A DNA stretch of 50,134 nt from Thermaceae bacterium (GTDB lineage: Bacteria > Deinococcota > Deinococci > Deinococcales > Marinithermaceae): assembly GCA_026985615.1 (NCBI GenBank), contig JALSQD010000025.1, positions 1 to 50,134 on the forward strand. The letters run 5' to 3'. A program made the translations under genes and the position numbers. This document shows positions 31,155-39,185 of the stretch, piece after piece. Under the pieces are notes generated by a model. The model was not told the DNA's origin. It saw only the letters and a list, made by a program, of their open reading frames with translations, and did no database searches. How positions within the stretch are numbered: the stretch's first letter is position 1; each line of letters begins with the position of its first letter.

Positions 31155-31703
31155 CTATGGCCGGCGCCAGACCGCCCAACTGCGGTAGGCGTGGCCCGTC
31201 CAGCCCTCGCCGGCGGCGAAGAGCTCGAGCCCCTCGGGCGGCGCCAGCAGCTCGCCCGGCTCCCAGTAATGGGGGCTGTGGTCGCGCCCGCGCCGGATGG
31301 CCTCGCTGCGGCTGAACCCTTCGACGAGCACGAATCCGCCCGGTTTGAGCCGGGGCGGCAGCTGCGCCAGGAGCGGCCGGCTCACGAAGTAGCTCATCAC
31401 CACGCCGGCGAACGGACCCGGCGGCAACGCGCCCGGCGCCTCCTCCAGGTCGGCCTCGAGCGCGTGCACTGGCGCGCGGCGCTGCTGGGCCAGCTCGCGC
31501 ACCCGTTCCACCGCCACCGCGCTCTTTTCGAGCAGCAACACCCGGTGCCCCCGGCAGGCCAGGAAGAAGGCGTTGCGGCCGGTGCCCCCAGCGAGGTCCA
31601 GCACCTCGCCCGGCGGCAGCAAGAAGCCGTAGGTCCGCACCACGAAGGCGGGGTCGAAGCCATCGGGGCTGCCCCGGTAGTAGGCGTCCCAGTCGCGCGG
31701 CAC
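31155..31703 (-). CDS. Class I SAM-dependent methyltransferase (TehB-like)
   Basis: A 182-residue methyltransferase resembling TehB/tellurite-thiopurine methyltransferase-like proteins: WDAYYRGSPDGFDPAFVV (typical WD..Y entry), VLDLAGGTGRNAFFLACRGH (motif I), VLLLEKSAVAVERVRELA, and LPPRLKPGGFVLVEGFSRSEA. Substrate unknown. GTG 31703 lies 4 nt after the stop of the esterase gene, so the two are co-transcribed. Confidence 0.83.
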   Translation of the reverse strand: MPRDWDAYYRGSPDGFDPAFVVRTYGFLLPPGEVLDLAGGTGRNAFFLACRGHRVLLLEKSAVAVERVRELAQQRRAPVHALEADLEEAPGALPPGPFAGVVMSYFVSRPLLAQLPPRLKPGGFVLVEGFSRSEAIRRGRDHSPHYWEPGELLAPPEGLELFAAGEGWTGHAYRSWAVWRRP

Positions 31704-31707
31704 GGCC

Positions 31708-32664
31708 CTATCTTACGGCAAGGTCGGCGCCCAGGAGCTCCTCCAGCCCCTCGGCCAGCCCCACCCGCCAGGTGTACCAGTTGTGCCCGCTGGGGTACTC
31801 GCGGTAACCGTGGGGCACGTCCGCCTCGGCCAGCACCGCGGCCAGCCGACGCACTGGCGCGAGCAGCCACTCCAGCCGGCCCACCTGCAGGGCCACGCGC
31901 TGCGGCCGCACCCCCTCGCGCGCCAGGCGCTCGGTCAGCAGCTCACGCTCGCGCCAGGCGTCGTACCCTCCGGGCTCGGCCTTGAGTGCCGGCGACTGCG
32001 CCCCCACCAACGCGAAGAGGTCGGGCCGCTCCTGAGCGATCCACAGCGCCGTCAGCCCGCCCAGGCTCGCGCCCCAAAGACCGCGTCGCTCGGCCGCGCC
32101 CCAGCGCGCGGCCACCTCCGGCACCACCTCTTCCGCCACGTGCCGCAGCAACCCGGCGTTGAAGCGGTACTCCCGCTCGCGTGCCCGCGGCTCGCTGAAG
32201 ACCAGCCGTACGGGGGCGATCCGCCCCGCCCGCCACAGCGCCTCGGCCACGTGGGCCATGCGCCCGATGCGGTGGTAGGCCACCCCGTCGAAGACGACCA
32301 AGCAGGCCGCGGGCCCCGCGGGTGGCTCGTAGACGGCGAGGCGGCGGCCGTCCACCTCGAGGCGGCGCACCTGCCCCAGCAGCTCGTCCACGCCCCGCGG
32401 CGGCTCGGCGGCGCCGGGCAGGCGCACGGCGCGGGCGTAGGGATACCAGGGGTTGTGCGCCGGCGCGGGCGCGTCCGGGTCGGGAAAGGGTCGCCCCTCG
32501 GCGTCAAGGAAGGCGTACTCGAAGTAGGCCGCGCGGGGGAGCTCGAGCTCCACCGGCCTCACAAGCGGCCACGGGTCGCGCAGCCAGCCGGTCACGTCGG
32601 ACACGAGAAAGCGCGCCTCCCGCGGCGGCAGGATGCGCAAACGGCGGCCCTTGAGCTCGACCAT
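31708..32664 (-). CDS. Enterochelin esterase-like alpha/beta hydrolase
   Basis: About 318 residues. An N-terminal immunoglobulin-like early-set domain (FLVSDVTGWLRDPWPLVRPVEL, YFEYAFLDAEG) precedes an alpha/beta hydrolase domain with the nucleophile elbow GLWGASLGGLTAL and a C-terminal catalytic His (SGHNWYTWR). This is the Fes/IroE/esterase D layout; the natural ester is unknown and no siderophore genes are nearby. ATG 32664 is chosen (CAGAAT 7 nt upstream); ATGs at 32673 and 32703 are alternatives. It diverges from the AhpE-like gene. Confidence 0.82.
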   Translation of the reverse strand: MVELKGRRLRILPPREARFLVSDVTGWLRDPWPLVRPVELELPRAAYFEYAFLDAEGRPFPDPDAPAPAHNPWYPYARAVRLPGAAEPPRGVDELLGQVRRLEVDGRRLAVYEPPAGPAACLVVFDGVAYHRIGRMAHVAEALWRAGRIAPVRLVFSEPRAREREYRFNAGLLRHVAEEVVPEVAARWGAAERRGLWGASLGGLTALWIAQERPDLFALVGAQSPALKAEPGGYDAWRERELLTERLAREGVRPQRVALQVGRLEWLLAPVRRLAAVLAEADVPHGYREYPSGHNWYTWRVGLAEGLEELLGADLAVR

Positions 32665-32735
32665 CGCTCCCATTCTGTCACGGCTTACCTTCGTCCGCTC
32701 CACCGCCCGCTAGGCTGGACTGTGGAGGGATCGTT

Positions 32736-33209
32736 ATGTCCGTGAACGTAGGAGACCCCGTACCCCACGCCACCGTCTTCGACCGGGAGCTAAACGCCGT
32801 GGACCTCGCCGAGTTCGCCGCGGGGCGTCCGCGCGTGCTGCTCTTCTTCCCTGGCGCCTTCACTTCGGTCTGCGAGAAGGAGCTCTGCACCTTCCGCGAC
32901 AGCATGGCCGCGTACAACGACGTCGGCGCCGAGGTCATCGGCATCAGCGTGGACACGCCCTTCTGCCAGAGCGCCTTTGCCGAGAAGAACCGGCTCGCCT
33001 ATCCCCTGCTCTCCGACTTCAACCGCGAGGCCGTTCGCGCCTTCGGCGTGGTGCTGCCCGAGCTCAAGGGACTGCGCGAGCTCGCCCAGCGGGCGGCCTT
33101 CGTGGTGGATCGCTCAGGCATCGTGCGCTGGGCCTGGATCGCCGACGAACCGGGCCAGGAGCCGCCCTATGAGGAGGTGGCCGCCGCCGTGCGCGCCCTC
33201 GCGCGGTAA
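32736..33209 (+). CDS. AhpE-like peroxiredoxin
   Basis: A 157-residue peroxiredoxin. The peroxidatic Cys46 is in FFPGAFTSVCEKELCTFRD, with Cys51 five residues on and another Cys in DTPFCQSAF. It resembles AhpE/Bcp-type enzymes that reduce hydroperoxides. ATG 32736 has a GGAGGG ribosome site upstream. It lies 9 nt before the oxidoreductase gene and is probably co-transcribed. It is not closely related to the 1-Cys enzyme at 18595. Confidence 0.92.
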   Translation: MSVNVGDPVPHATVFDRELNAVDLAEFAAGRPRVLLFFPGAFTSVCEKELCTFRDSMAAYNDVGAEVIGISVDTPFCQSAFAEKNRLAYPLLSDFNREAVRAFGVVLPELKGLRELAQRAAFVVDRSGIVRWAWIADEPGQEPPYEEVAAAVRALAR

Positions 33210-33218
33210 CCTGGAAGC

Positions 33219-34250
33219 ATGAAGGCCGTCGTCATGACCGAACGGGGCGGGCCTGAGGTGCTCCGCCCCGCCGAACTTCCCACGCCCGAACCCGGCCCCT
33301 GCGAGGTGCGGGTGCGGGTGCGCGCAGTCGCCCTCAACCACCTGGACGTATGGGTGCGCAAGGGGGTGGCCTCACCCCGGCTGCCGCTCCCCCACGTGCT
33401 GGGCTCCGATGTCAGCGGCGTGGTGGACGCCGTAGGGCCGGGGGTGGAGCCCGAGCTCGTAGGGCGCGAGGTCGTCCTCAACCCGGGACTCTCCTGCGGC
33501 CACTGCGAGGCCTGCCTTTCCGGGCGCGACAACCTCTGCAGCCAGTACAAGATCCTTGGCGAGCACGTCTGGGGCGGCTACGCCGAGTACCTGACCGTGC
33601 CCCGCGCCAACCTCCTGCCCAAACCCGCCAACCTGACCTCCGAGGAAGCGGCTGCGGTGCCGCTCGTCTTCCTCACCGCCTGGCAGATGGTGGCGGACAA
33701 GCTCCAGGTGCGGCCGGGCGAGTGGCTGCTCGTCATGGCCGCCGGCTCGGGCGTGGGCAGCGCTGCGCTGCAGATCGGCAAGCTCTTCGGCGCGCGCGTG
33801 CTCGCGGCGGCGGGAAGCGAGGAAAAGCTAGCGCGGGCGCGGGAGTTGGGCGCGGACGCCACCGTGAACTACCGCGAGCCCGGCTGGCACCGCAAGGTGC
33901 GCGAGATCACCGGCGGCGGCGCCCAGGCCGTGGCCGACCACATCGGCGCCGACTACTGGCAGGACGTCATCAAGGCCACCGCCAACGGCGGCCGCATCGC
34001 CATCGTGGGCGCCTCCTCGGGCTACGAAGCCGTCACCCCGCTCGCCCACGTCTTCTACCGCCAGATCACCGTCCTCGGCTCCACCATGGGCTCGAAGTCG
34101 CGGCTATTCGAAGTGCTGCGCCACGTCGAGGCGGGTCGGCTCGCCCCGGTGGTGGGGCGGGTGCTGTCGCTCGAGGAAGCGGCCCGGGGTCACGAGCTGC
34201 TGGAAGAGCGCGCCGTTTTTGGCAAGGTGGTGCTGCGCGCGGCTTCGTAA
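33219..34250 (+). CDS. Medium-chain dehydrogenase/reductase (zinc-type alcohol dehydrogenase/quinone oxidoreductase-like)
   Basis: A 343-residue MDR enzyme. Seen: MKAVVMTERGGPEVL (quinone-oxidoreductase-like start), LPHVLGSDVSGVV, the structural-zinc cysteines CGHCEACLSGRDNLC, and the nucleotide-binding VMAAGSGVGSAALQIGKLFGA. The catalytic-zinc ligands are incomplete, so it may be a zinc-independent reductase with only a structural zinc. Substrate unknown. It follows a peroxiredoxin, suggesting a role in oxidative or aldehyde stress (context only). A hairpin follows its stop. Confidence 0.9.
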   Translation: MKAVVMTERGGPEVLRPAELPTPEPGPCEVRVRVRAVALNHLDVWVRKGVASPRLPLPHVLGSDVSGVVDAVGPGVEPELVGREVVLNPGLSCGHCEACLSGRDNLCSQYKILGEHVWGGYAEYLTVPRANLLPKPANLTSEEAAAVPLVFLTAWQMVADKLQVRPGEWLLVMAAGSGVGSAALQIGKLFGARVLAAAGSEEKLARARELGADATVNYREPGWHRKVREITGGGAQAVADHIGADYWQDVIKATANGGRIAIVGASSGYEAVTPLAHVFYRQITVLGSTMGSKSRLFEVLRHVEAGRLAPVVGRVLSLEEAARGHELLEERAVFGKVVLRAAS

Positions 34251-34257
34251 CCTGGGC

Positions 34258-34274
34258 CCTGTGGACCCCACAGG
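34258..34274 (+). terminator. Short hairpin after the MDR gene
   Basis: CCTGTGG (34258-34264), loop ACC, CCACAGG (34268-34274), followed by AAGTTT. It is a weak terminator candidate just before the TAGGCT box (34283-34288) that could serve the next small gene. Confidence 0.45.
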
Positions 34275-34307
34275 AAGTTTGCTAGGCTGAGGTTGGAGGT
34301 GGATCCA

Positions 34308-34511
34308 ATGGGATGCAACGTGGGCAATACGGACCAGATCATTCGTTTTCTGCTGGGCGTGTTGCTGTTGCTGGCCTACTTCCTAGGCTGGGTGGGCGGC
34401 AGTGCGGGCACGGTGGCCCTGATCGTGGGGATCATCTTCGTGGTCACCGCCGCCATACGTTTCTGCCCTCTCTATCGGCTTTTCGGCCTCAGCACCTGCG
34501 GCGAAGGTTAA
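34308..34511 (+). CDS. DUF2892 small inner-membrane protein
   Basis: A 67-residue protein with two hydrophobic spans (FLLGVLLLLAYFLGWVGG and VALIVGIIFVVTAAIRF) ending CPLYRLFGLSTC, the DUF2892/YgaP-membrane-domain pattern that opens with N.G..D...R. In other bacteria this domain is fused to rhodanese or stands alone; function unknown. ATG 34308 has GGAGGT upstream; the in-frame GTG at 34293 would overlap that site. Confidence 0.85.
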   Translation: MGCNVGNTDQIIRFLLGVLLLLAYFLGWVGGSAGTVALIVGIIFVVTAAIRFCPLYRLFGLSTCGEG

Positions 34512-34584
34512 GCCCGATTAACCAAGCAGCGCGGCAACCCCCGCGCCGTTCCTCTTAGGTACCGTTATGGAGTATGATGAGCGC

Positions 34585-35142
34585 GTGGATAGACTGGCTT
34601 TGTTTATTGACGGGTCCTTCGTGTACAACTGCGCCAAGCGGATGGGGTGGAACGTCGATCACCGCAAGGTGATCGAGCACTTCCCCTCGGGCTTCTCGCT
34701 CTACAACGCCTTCTACTACGCCCCGATCACGGACTGGAACGACGAGCGGCAGCAAAAGTTCCTCGACGCCCTGATCTTCATGGGTTACTCGGTGCGCTCG
34801 CGCGAGGTGCGCGGCGAGGCGCCCAACTTCGAGGCCCACATCGCCACCGACCTCCTCATCACCGCGCCGCGCTGGGACGTGGCCCTGCTCGCCAGCGGCG
34901 CCTCCCAGCTCGCGCCCGCGATCGAGGCCGTGCGCACCCTGGGCAAGGAGGTGCACCTCCTCGGCATCCCCGAGCTCGTGGACCTCGACATCCGTAGCGC
35001 CACCGACCGCTTCATCGACCTGCGCGATTACCGCGAGCTGCTCGAGCGCGAGGGCGGCGGGCGCCGCATCTTCCCCGACGTGACCCAGGAACTCAACAAC
35101 GCGAGCACGGACGAAGGCACCAAGTCCGAAGAAGAAACCTGA
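34585..35142 (+). CDS. NYN-domain (LabA/PIN-like) protein
   Basis: About 185 residues. The NYN/PIN-like nuclease fold has acidic metal ligands: Asp9 (LALFIDGSFVYN) and Asp in EAHIATDLLITAP, followed by VALLASGASQLAPAIEAVRTLGKEVHLLG, the LabA/DUF88 pattern. It is likely an RNase or RNA-binding protein. In some members the third acidic site is (S/T)GDxD; here it reads ASGASQL, so activity is uncertain. GTG 34585 is preferred to ATG 34567 because TATGAT (34573-34578) lies exactly 6 nt upstream of it. The C-terminal 25 residues are acidic and probably disordered. A strong terminator follows. Confidence 0.82.
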   Translation: MDRLALFIDGSFVYNCAKRMGWNVDHRKVIEHFPSGFSLYNAFYYAPITDWNDERQQKFLDALIFMGYSVRSREVRGEAPNFEAHIATDLLITAPRWDVALLASGASQLAPAIEAVRTLGKEVHLLGIPELVDLDIRSATDRFIDLRDYRELLEREGGGRRIFPDVTQELNNASTDEGTKSEEET

Positions 35143-35157
35143 AGGCCCCTCGAAGGC

Positions 35158-35193
35158 AAAAAGTACCGCGCCCCACGGGGCGCGGTACTTTTT
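35158..35193. terminator. Strong bidirectional intrinsic terminator
   Basis: AAAAAGTACCGCGCCCC (35158-35174) pairs perfectly with GGGGCGCGGTACTTTTT (35177-35193). The stem is flanked by A5 on one side and T5 on the other, so it terminates both the NYN gene and the long ribosomal-protein operon that converges on it. Confidence 0.92.
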
Positions 35194-35206
35194 GAGCCGG
35201 AAGCGG

Positions 35207-35563
35207 CTAGTCCACCAGCTCGATGATGCACATCTGGGTGCCGTCGCCGCGGCGGCGCTCGGCCAGCTTGAGGATGCGGGTGTAGCCGCCGTTGCGGTCG
35301 GCGTAGCGCGGCGCGAGCTCGTCGAAGAGGCGACGCACCACCTCGACGTCGTGGATGTCGCGCAGAACCTGGCGGCGTGCCGCCAGGTCACCGCGCTTGG
35401 CCTTGGTGATGATCGGCTCCACGAAGCGACGCAGCTCCTTCGCCTTGGGGATGGTGGTACGGATCCGGCCATGCCGCAGCAGCTCGGTGGCCATGTTGCG
35501 GAACATCGCCGTGCGGTGGGTGCTGAAGCGACCGAGTTTTCTACCAGTCTTCATGTGACGCAT
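35207..35563 (-). CDS. rplQ: 50S ribosomal protein L17
   Basis: 118 residues, standard length. Opens MRHMKTGRKLGRFSTHRTAM with the typical KLGR...HR.A..RN block and ends GTQMCIIELVD. Last gene of the alpha-operon part of the cluster, 4 nt after rpoA, followed at 14 nt by the bidirectional terminator. Confidence 0.97.
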   Translation of the reverse strand: MRHMKTGRKLGRFSTHRTAMFRNMATELLRHGRIRTTIPKAKELRRFVEPIITKAKRGDLAARRQVLRDIHDVEVVRRLFDELAPRYADRNGGYTRILKLAERRRGDGTQMCIIELVD

Positions 35564-35567
35564 GGCT

Positions 35568-36545
35568 TCACTCCTTTAGCGACAAACCGACGGCGGCCAG
35601 GCGCTCCTTGATCTCCTCGACGCTGCGCTCGCCGATGCCGGGCACCTTCTTGAGCTCCCGCTCGGTCAGCGCGGTGAGGTTGGCCACGGAATCGATGCCT
35701 TCTTCCTTGAGGTTGTGGAGCACGCGCGTGGAAAGGCCCAGGTCGGCGAGGCTGACCGCCGCGGCAGCCCCCGCAGGCTCGAGCGCGGGCTCCGCGGGAA
35801 GCGCCGCCTCGGGTACGGCGGCCTCCGTCTCCTGGTCCGCCGGTGCCGACTCGGCCTGGGGCGCGAGCTGGTCGAAGTAGCCCAGCTGCCCGCGTAGGAT
35901 CTCCACCGCCTGGGCGAGCGCGGCGTCGGGGGTCACCGAACCGTCGGTCCAGACGCGCAGGATCAGCTTGTCCAGGTCGGTGCGCTGGCCGAGGCGGGTG
36001 TCCTCGACGTGGAAGGCCACGCGCTTGATGGGCGAGAAGAGCGCGTCCACGGGGATCGAGTTGATGCGGTCCTTGATGCCATGCTTCTCGGCCGCGACGT
36101 AACCCACGCCCTCGTCCACGCGGACCTCCATGACCAGCTTGGCGCCCTCGCCCAGCGTGGCGATGTAGAGGTCGGGGTTGACGATCTCGGCACTCGAGGG
36201 CACCACCAGATCGCGGGCGTAGACCTCGCCCGGGCCCTCGGCCCGGAGGAGCAGGGTCTTCGAGCCCGGCTCGTGGAACTTGACCACGAGCTCCTTGAGG
36301 TTGAGGACGATCTGAACCACGTCCTCCTTGATGCCCGGCAGGGTGGCGAACTCGTGCAGGGCGTCCTCGATGTAGACACTGGTGACTGCCGTACCAGGAA
36401 TCGAGGAAAGCAGGATGCGGCGCAGCGGGTTGCCCAGGGTCACACCGAAACCGCGTTCCAGGGGCTCGAGCACGAACTCGCCGTAGTTTCCTTCCACGCG
36501 GGAGGTCAGCACCGGGGCTTTCGCCGTAAGGGTTTCCAAATTCAC
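35568..36545 (-). CDS. rpoA: DNA-directed RNA polymerase alpha subunit
   Basis: 325 residues. The N-terminal dimerisation domain (GEFVLEPLERGFGVTLGNPLRRILLSSIPG) and the C-terminal alpha-CTD (LADLGLSTRVLHNLKEEGID, KKVPGIGERSVEEIKERL) are intact. The linker between them (about 230-265) is Ala/Glu/Pro-rich and slightly long, accounting for the size. It sits between rpsD and rplQ, as in most bacteria. Confidence 0.97.
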   Translation of the reverse strand: MNLETLTAKAPVLTSRVEGNYGEFVLEPLERGFGVTLGNPLRRILLSSIPGTAVTSVYIEDALHEFATLPGIKEDVVQIVLNLKELVVKFHEPGSKTLLLRAEGPGEVYARDLVVPSSAEIVNPDLYIATLGEGAKLVMEVRVDEGVGYVAAEKHGIKDRINSIPVDALFSPIKRVAFHVEDTRLGQRTDLDKLILRVWTDGSVTPDAALAQAVEILRGQLGYFDQLAPQAESAPADQETEAAVPEAALPAEPALEPAGAAAAVSLADLGLSTRVLHNLKEEGIDSVANLTALTERELKKVPGIGERSVEEIKERLAAVGLSLKE

Positions 36546-36553
36546 CGCCTCCT

Positions 36554-37183
36554 TTACCTCGAGTAGTACTCGATGACCAGCTGCTCGTTGACCGGCAGCG
36601 CCAGATCCTCACGCTCGGGGAGGCGCAGGAACTTGCCCGTCATCTTCTCGGGGTCGAACTCCAGCCAGGGACCGGTCTTGCGACCCTTAGCGGCCTCGAC
36701 GTTCGCCTGGATGGCGCCCACCTTCTTGCCCGCCTCGCTCACGGCGATCTCGTCGCCCGGCTTGACGCGGTAGCTGGGGATCGTCACCCGGCGGCCGTTC
36801 ACGAGGATGTGCCCGTGGCGCACCAGCTGGCGCCCCTGCTTGCGGCTGGCAGCGATGCCCAGGCGGTAGACCACGTTGTCGAGGCGGCTCTCCAGAAGGC
36901 GTAGGAAGACCGTACCGGTCACGCCCTTCTTCTTCGAGGCCTCCTCGAAGAGGTTGCGGAACTGCTTCTCGCTGATTCCGTAGATGCGGCGCATCTTCTG
37001 CTTTTCGCGCAGACGCACCGCGTAGTCGCTGGGACGGCGCGCCCGGCGCTGGCCGTGCTGGCCCGGCGCGTAGGGACGGCGCTCGATCGCGCACTTGGGG
37101 CTGTAGCAGCGGTCGCCCTTGAGGTACAGCTTCACGCCTTCACGGCGGCAAAGTCGGCAAACAGGACCAATGTATCTGCCCAT
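36554..37183 (-). CDS. rpsD: 30S ribosomal protein S4
   Basis: 209 residues. Primary 16S-binding protein with an S4 RNA-binding domain (SRLDNVVYRLGIAASRKQGRQLVRHGHILVNG). The N-terminus has CRLC and a second Cys pair (DRCYSPKC), the four-cysteine zinc site known from Thermus S4. 8 nt before rpoA. Confidence 0.97.
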   Translation of the reverse strand: MGRYIGPVCRLCRREGVKLYLKGDRCYSPKCAIERRPYAPGQHGQRRARRPSDYAVRLREKQKMRRIYGISEKQFRNLFEEASKKKGVTGTVFLRLLESRLDNVVYRLGIAASRKQGRQLVRHGHILVNGRRVTIPSYRVKPGDEIAVSEAGKKVGAIQANVEAAKGRKTGPWLEFDPEKMTGKFLRLPEREDLALPVNEQLVIEYYSR

Positions 37184-37197
37184 GATTCTCGCTCCTC

Positions 37198-37593
37198 CTA
37201 CGCCCGCTTCTTCTTGCGGGGACGGCAGCCGTTGTGGGGAACCGGGGTGTCGTCGACGATCGAGCGGACCTGCAAGCCGCTCGCCTGCAGCGCGCGGATG
37301 GCCTGCTCACGGCCGGCGCCGGTACCGCGCACCACGACGTCCACCTGGGTCATGCCGAAGTTCTGCGCCTTCTTGGCGGCGTCCATGGCCGCGAGCTGCG
37401 CGGCGTAGGGGGTGCCCTTACGGCTACCCTTGTACCCGATCACCCCTCCGGAGGACCAGGTCACCGGGTTGCCGTCGAGGTCGGTGATCGTGATGATCGT
37501 GTTGTTGTAGGTCGCGTGGATGTAAGCCTTTCCGTGCGCGACCTGCTTTTTGACCTTCTTACGCGTAGATCTCGTTTTCTTAGCCTTGGCCAT
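37198..37593 (-). CDS. rpsK: 30S ribosomal protein S11
   Basis: 131 residues. Recognised by KAYIHATYNNTIITITDLDGN, the SSGG block and the C-terminal VRSIVDDTPVPHNGCRPRKKKR. AGGAGG lies just upstream of ATG 37593. It is preceded by a 92-nt gap, the largest within the cluster, containing a probable promoter. Confidence 0.97.
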   Translation of the reverse strand: MAKAKKTRSTRKKVKKQVAHGKAYIHATYNNTIITITDLDGNPVTWSSGGVIGYKGSRKGTPYAAQLAAMDAAKKAQNFGMTQVDVVVRGTGAGREQAIRALQASGLQVRSIVDDTPVPHNGCRPRKKKRA

Positions 37594-37653
37594 ACTCTCC
37601 TCCTTGGAGTATCAACTGGCCCATGCCGCGTCGGCGGCTAGAGCAACCTTACG

Positions 37654-37682
37654 AGTGTAGCAAAGCACGGCGAAGCGAACAA
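37654..37682 (-). promoter_or_regulatory. Probable internal promoter before rpsK-rpsD-rpoA-rplQ
   Basis: On the minus strand: TTGTTC (37682-37677), a 17-bp spacer and TACACT (37659-37654), leaving a leader of about 55 nt before rpsK ATG 37593. The leader contains a small GCCGC/GCGGC hairpin, and CTCC that could pair with the AGGAGG ribosome site. It would allow separate control of the alpha-subunit genes. Confidence 0.55.
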
Positions 37683-37685
37683 GCC

Positions 37686-38066
37686 TCACTTACGCGGCGC
37701 CTTCTTCTTGCCCGCCACGGTCTTGCGCGGACCCTTGCGGGTGCGGGCGTTGGTCTTGGTCTTCTGACCGCGCACGGGCAGGCCGCGCCGGTGCCGCAGG
37801 CCCCGGTAGCAGCCGATGTCCATCAGGCGCTTGATGTTCGCCTGGACCTCGCTGCGCAGCTCACCCTCGAGCTTCCACTTGTTCTCGACGTACTCGCGCA
37901 GCTTGACGACGTCGGCCTCGGAAAGGTCCTTGACGCGGACCCCGCCGTCGATGCCGGTCGCCTCGAGCGCCTCACGCGCGCGGGTGCGGCCGATACCGTA
38001 GATGTAGGTTAGCGCGATCTCGATGCGCTTGTTCCTGGGAATCTCAACCCCTGCGATGCGAGCCAT
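37686..38066 (-). CDS. rpsM: 30S ribosomal protein S13
   Basis: 126 residues. ARIAGVEIPRNKRIEIALTYIYGIG is the classic S13 start, and RGLRHRRGLPVRGQKTKTNARTRKG closes the conserved part, with a lysine-rich tail. 14 nt after rpmJ. Confidence 0.97.
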   Translation of the reverse strand: MARIAGVEIPRNKRIEIALTYIYGIGRTRAREALEATGIDGGVRVKDLSEADVVKLREYVENKWKLEGELRSEVQANIKRLMDIGCYRGLRHRRGLPVRGQKTKTNARTRKGPRKTVAGKKKAPRK

Positions 38067-38080
38067 TCTGCCTCCTCATC

Positions 38081-38194
38081 TCACCCCTGGCGCTGCTTGT
38101 GTTTGGGGTTTTCACAGATTACGTAGACCCGGCCGTGGCGGCGGATCACCTTGCACTTGTCGCACATCTTCTTGACCGAAGCACGCACTTTCAT
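38081..38194 (-). CDS. rpmJ: 50S ribosomal protein L36
   Basis: 37 residues, from ATG 38194: begins MKVRASVKKMCDKCKVIRRH and ends ENPKHKQRQG. The zinc-binding CxxC...C...H set (Cys11, Cys14, Cys27, His32) marks it as the zinc-binding form. Sits between infA and rpsM. Confidence 0.97.
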   Translation of the reverse strand: MKVRASVKKMCDKCKVIRRHGRVYVICENPKHKQRQG

Positions 38195-38203
38195 GGCACA
38201 ACC

Positions 38204-38422
38204 TCACTTCCGGTAAATGATTCTTCCCTTGCTCGGGTCGTAGGGGGTGATCTCCACCACCACGCGGTCGCCCGGCAGGATGCGGATGTAGTGCATGCGC
38301 ATCTTGCCCGAAACGTAGGCCAGGATTTCCAACCCAGAGTCGAGCTTTACCCTGAACTGCGTGTTGGGCAGGGCCTCTTCGACGACGCCCTCCGCGCGAA
38401 TGGTGTCCTTGTCTTTCGCCAC
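38204..38422 (-). CDS. infA: Translation initiation factor IF-1
   Basis: 72 residues, the usual length. OB-fold sequence AEGVVEEALPNTQFRVKLDS, HYIRILPGDRVVVEITPYDPSKGRI. Binds the 30S A site during initiation. Lies 10 nt after map and 9 nt before rpmJ. Confidence 0.97.
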   Translation of the reverse strand: MAKDKDTIRAEGVVEEALPNTQFRVKLDSGLEILAYVSGKMRMHYIRILPGDRVVVEITPYDPSKGRIIYRK

Positions 38423-38432
38423 AATCTTCCCC

Positions 38433-39185
38433 CTAGCGTCTCCCCGTCAGAAGCCTCGGACCGCTCTCGCTAATGGCTACCGTGTTTTCGTAGTGGGCAG
38501 CGAGGTTGCCCCGCCCGCTGCTGGCGGTCCAGCCATCATCCAATACTACTACAGGCGCCGCGAAAAGTGTAACCATCGGCTCGATGGCCAGCGTCATGCC
38601 CGGGCGCAGCTTGGGCCCGAGCCCCGGCCGGCCGAAGTTGGGCACCTGCGGGTCCTCGTGCATCTCGCGGCCGATGCCGTGGCCCACGAACTCGCGCACC
38701 ACCCAGAAGCCGGCGTCCTCGACGCGCTTCTGGATGGCCGCCGACACGTCGCCGAGCCGGGCGCCGGGCTGGGCCGCGTCGAAGCCGGCCCAGAAGCTCT
38801 CCTCGGTCACCCGGATGAGGCGTTCGGCCTCGTCCGAGACCTCGCCCACCGGAAAGGTGCGCGCCATGTCGGCGGCGTAGCCGTCGTAGAAGAGCCCCAT
38901 GTCCACCGAAAGGATCTCGCCTTCCTCAAGCGGGCGCTCCGAGGGGATCCCGTGCACGACCACCTCGTTCGGCGAGGCGCAGATCGTGGCCGGGAAGCCG
39001 TAGAGACCCAGGAAAGCGGGGCGCGCGCCGCGGGCCTCGATGGCCTCGCGCGCGATGCGATCGAGCTCGAGCGCGCTCACCCCGGGCCGAACCGCCTCGG
39101 CCACGAGGTCCATCACCTCCGTGAGGCGGGCGCCGGCCTCGGCCATGCGTTCCACCTCGACGGGGCGCTTGAGCACGATCGGCAC
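38433..39185 (-). CDS. map: Methionine aminopeptidase, type I
   Basis: 250 residues; removes N-terminal Met from nascent proteins. Metal ligands are in LSVDMGLFYDGYAADMAR (two Asp), VGHGIGREMHEDP (His), MTLAIEPM (Glu) and the terminal Glu region, with the substrate His in VVHGIPSE. No N-terminal zinc-finger or SH3 extension, hence type Ia. GTG 39185 overlaps the adk stop by one base. Confidence 0.96.
   Translation of the reverse strand: MPIVLKRPVEVERMAEAGARLTEVMDLVAEAVRPGVSALELDRIAREAIEARGARPAFLGLYGFPATICASPNEVVVHGIPSERPLEEGEILSVDMGLFYDGYAADMARTFPVGEVSDEAERLIRVTEESFWAGFDAAQPGARLGDVSAAIQKRVEDAGFWVVREFVGHGIGREMHEDPQVPNFGRPGLGPKLRPGMTLAIEPMVTLFAAPVVVLDDGWTASSGRGNLAAHYENTVAISESGPRLLTGRR

Noticed and set aside
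32664..32703. Longer start (ATG 32703) for the esterase
   Set aside because: It adds 13 polar residues without family similarity; ATG 32664 is preceded by a -10-like CAGAAT at the spacing seen elsewhere in the window.
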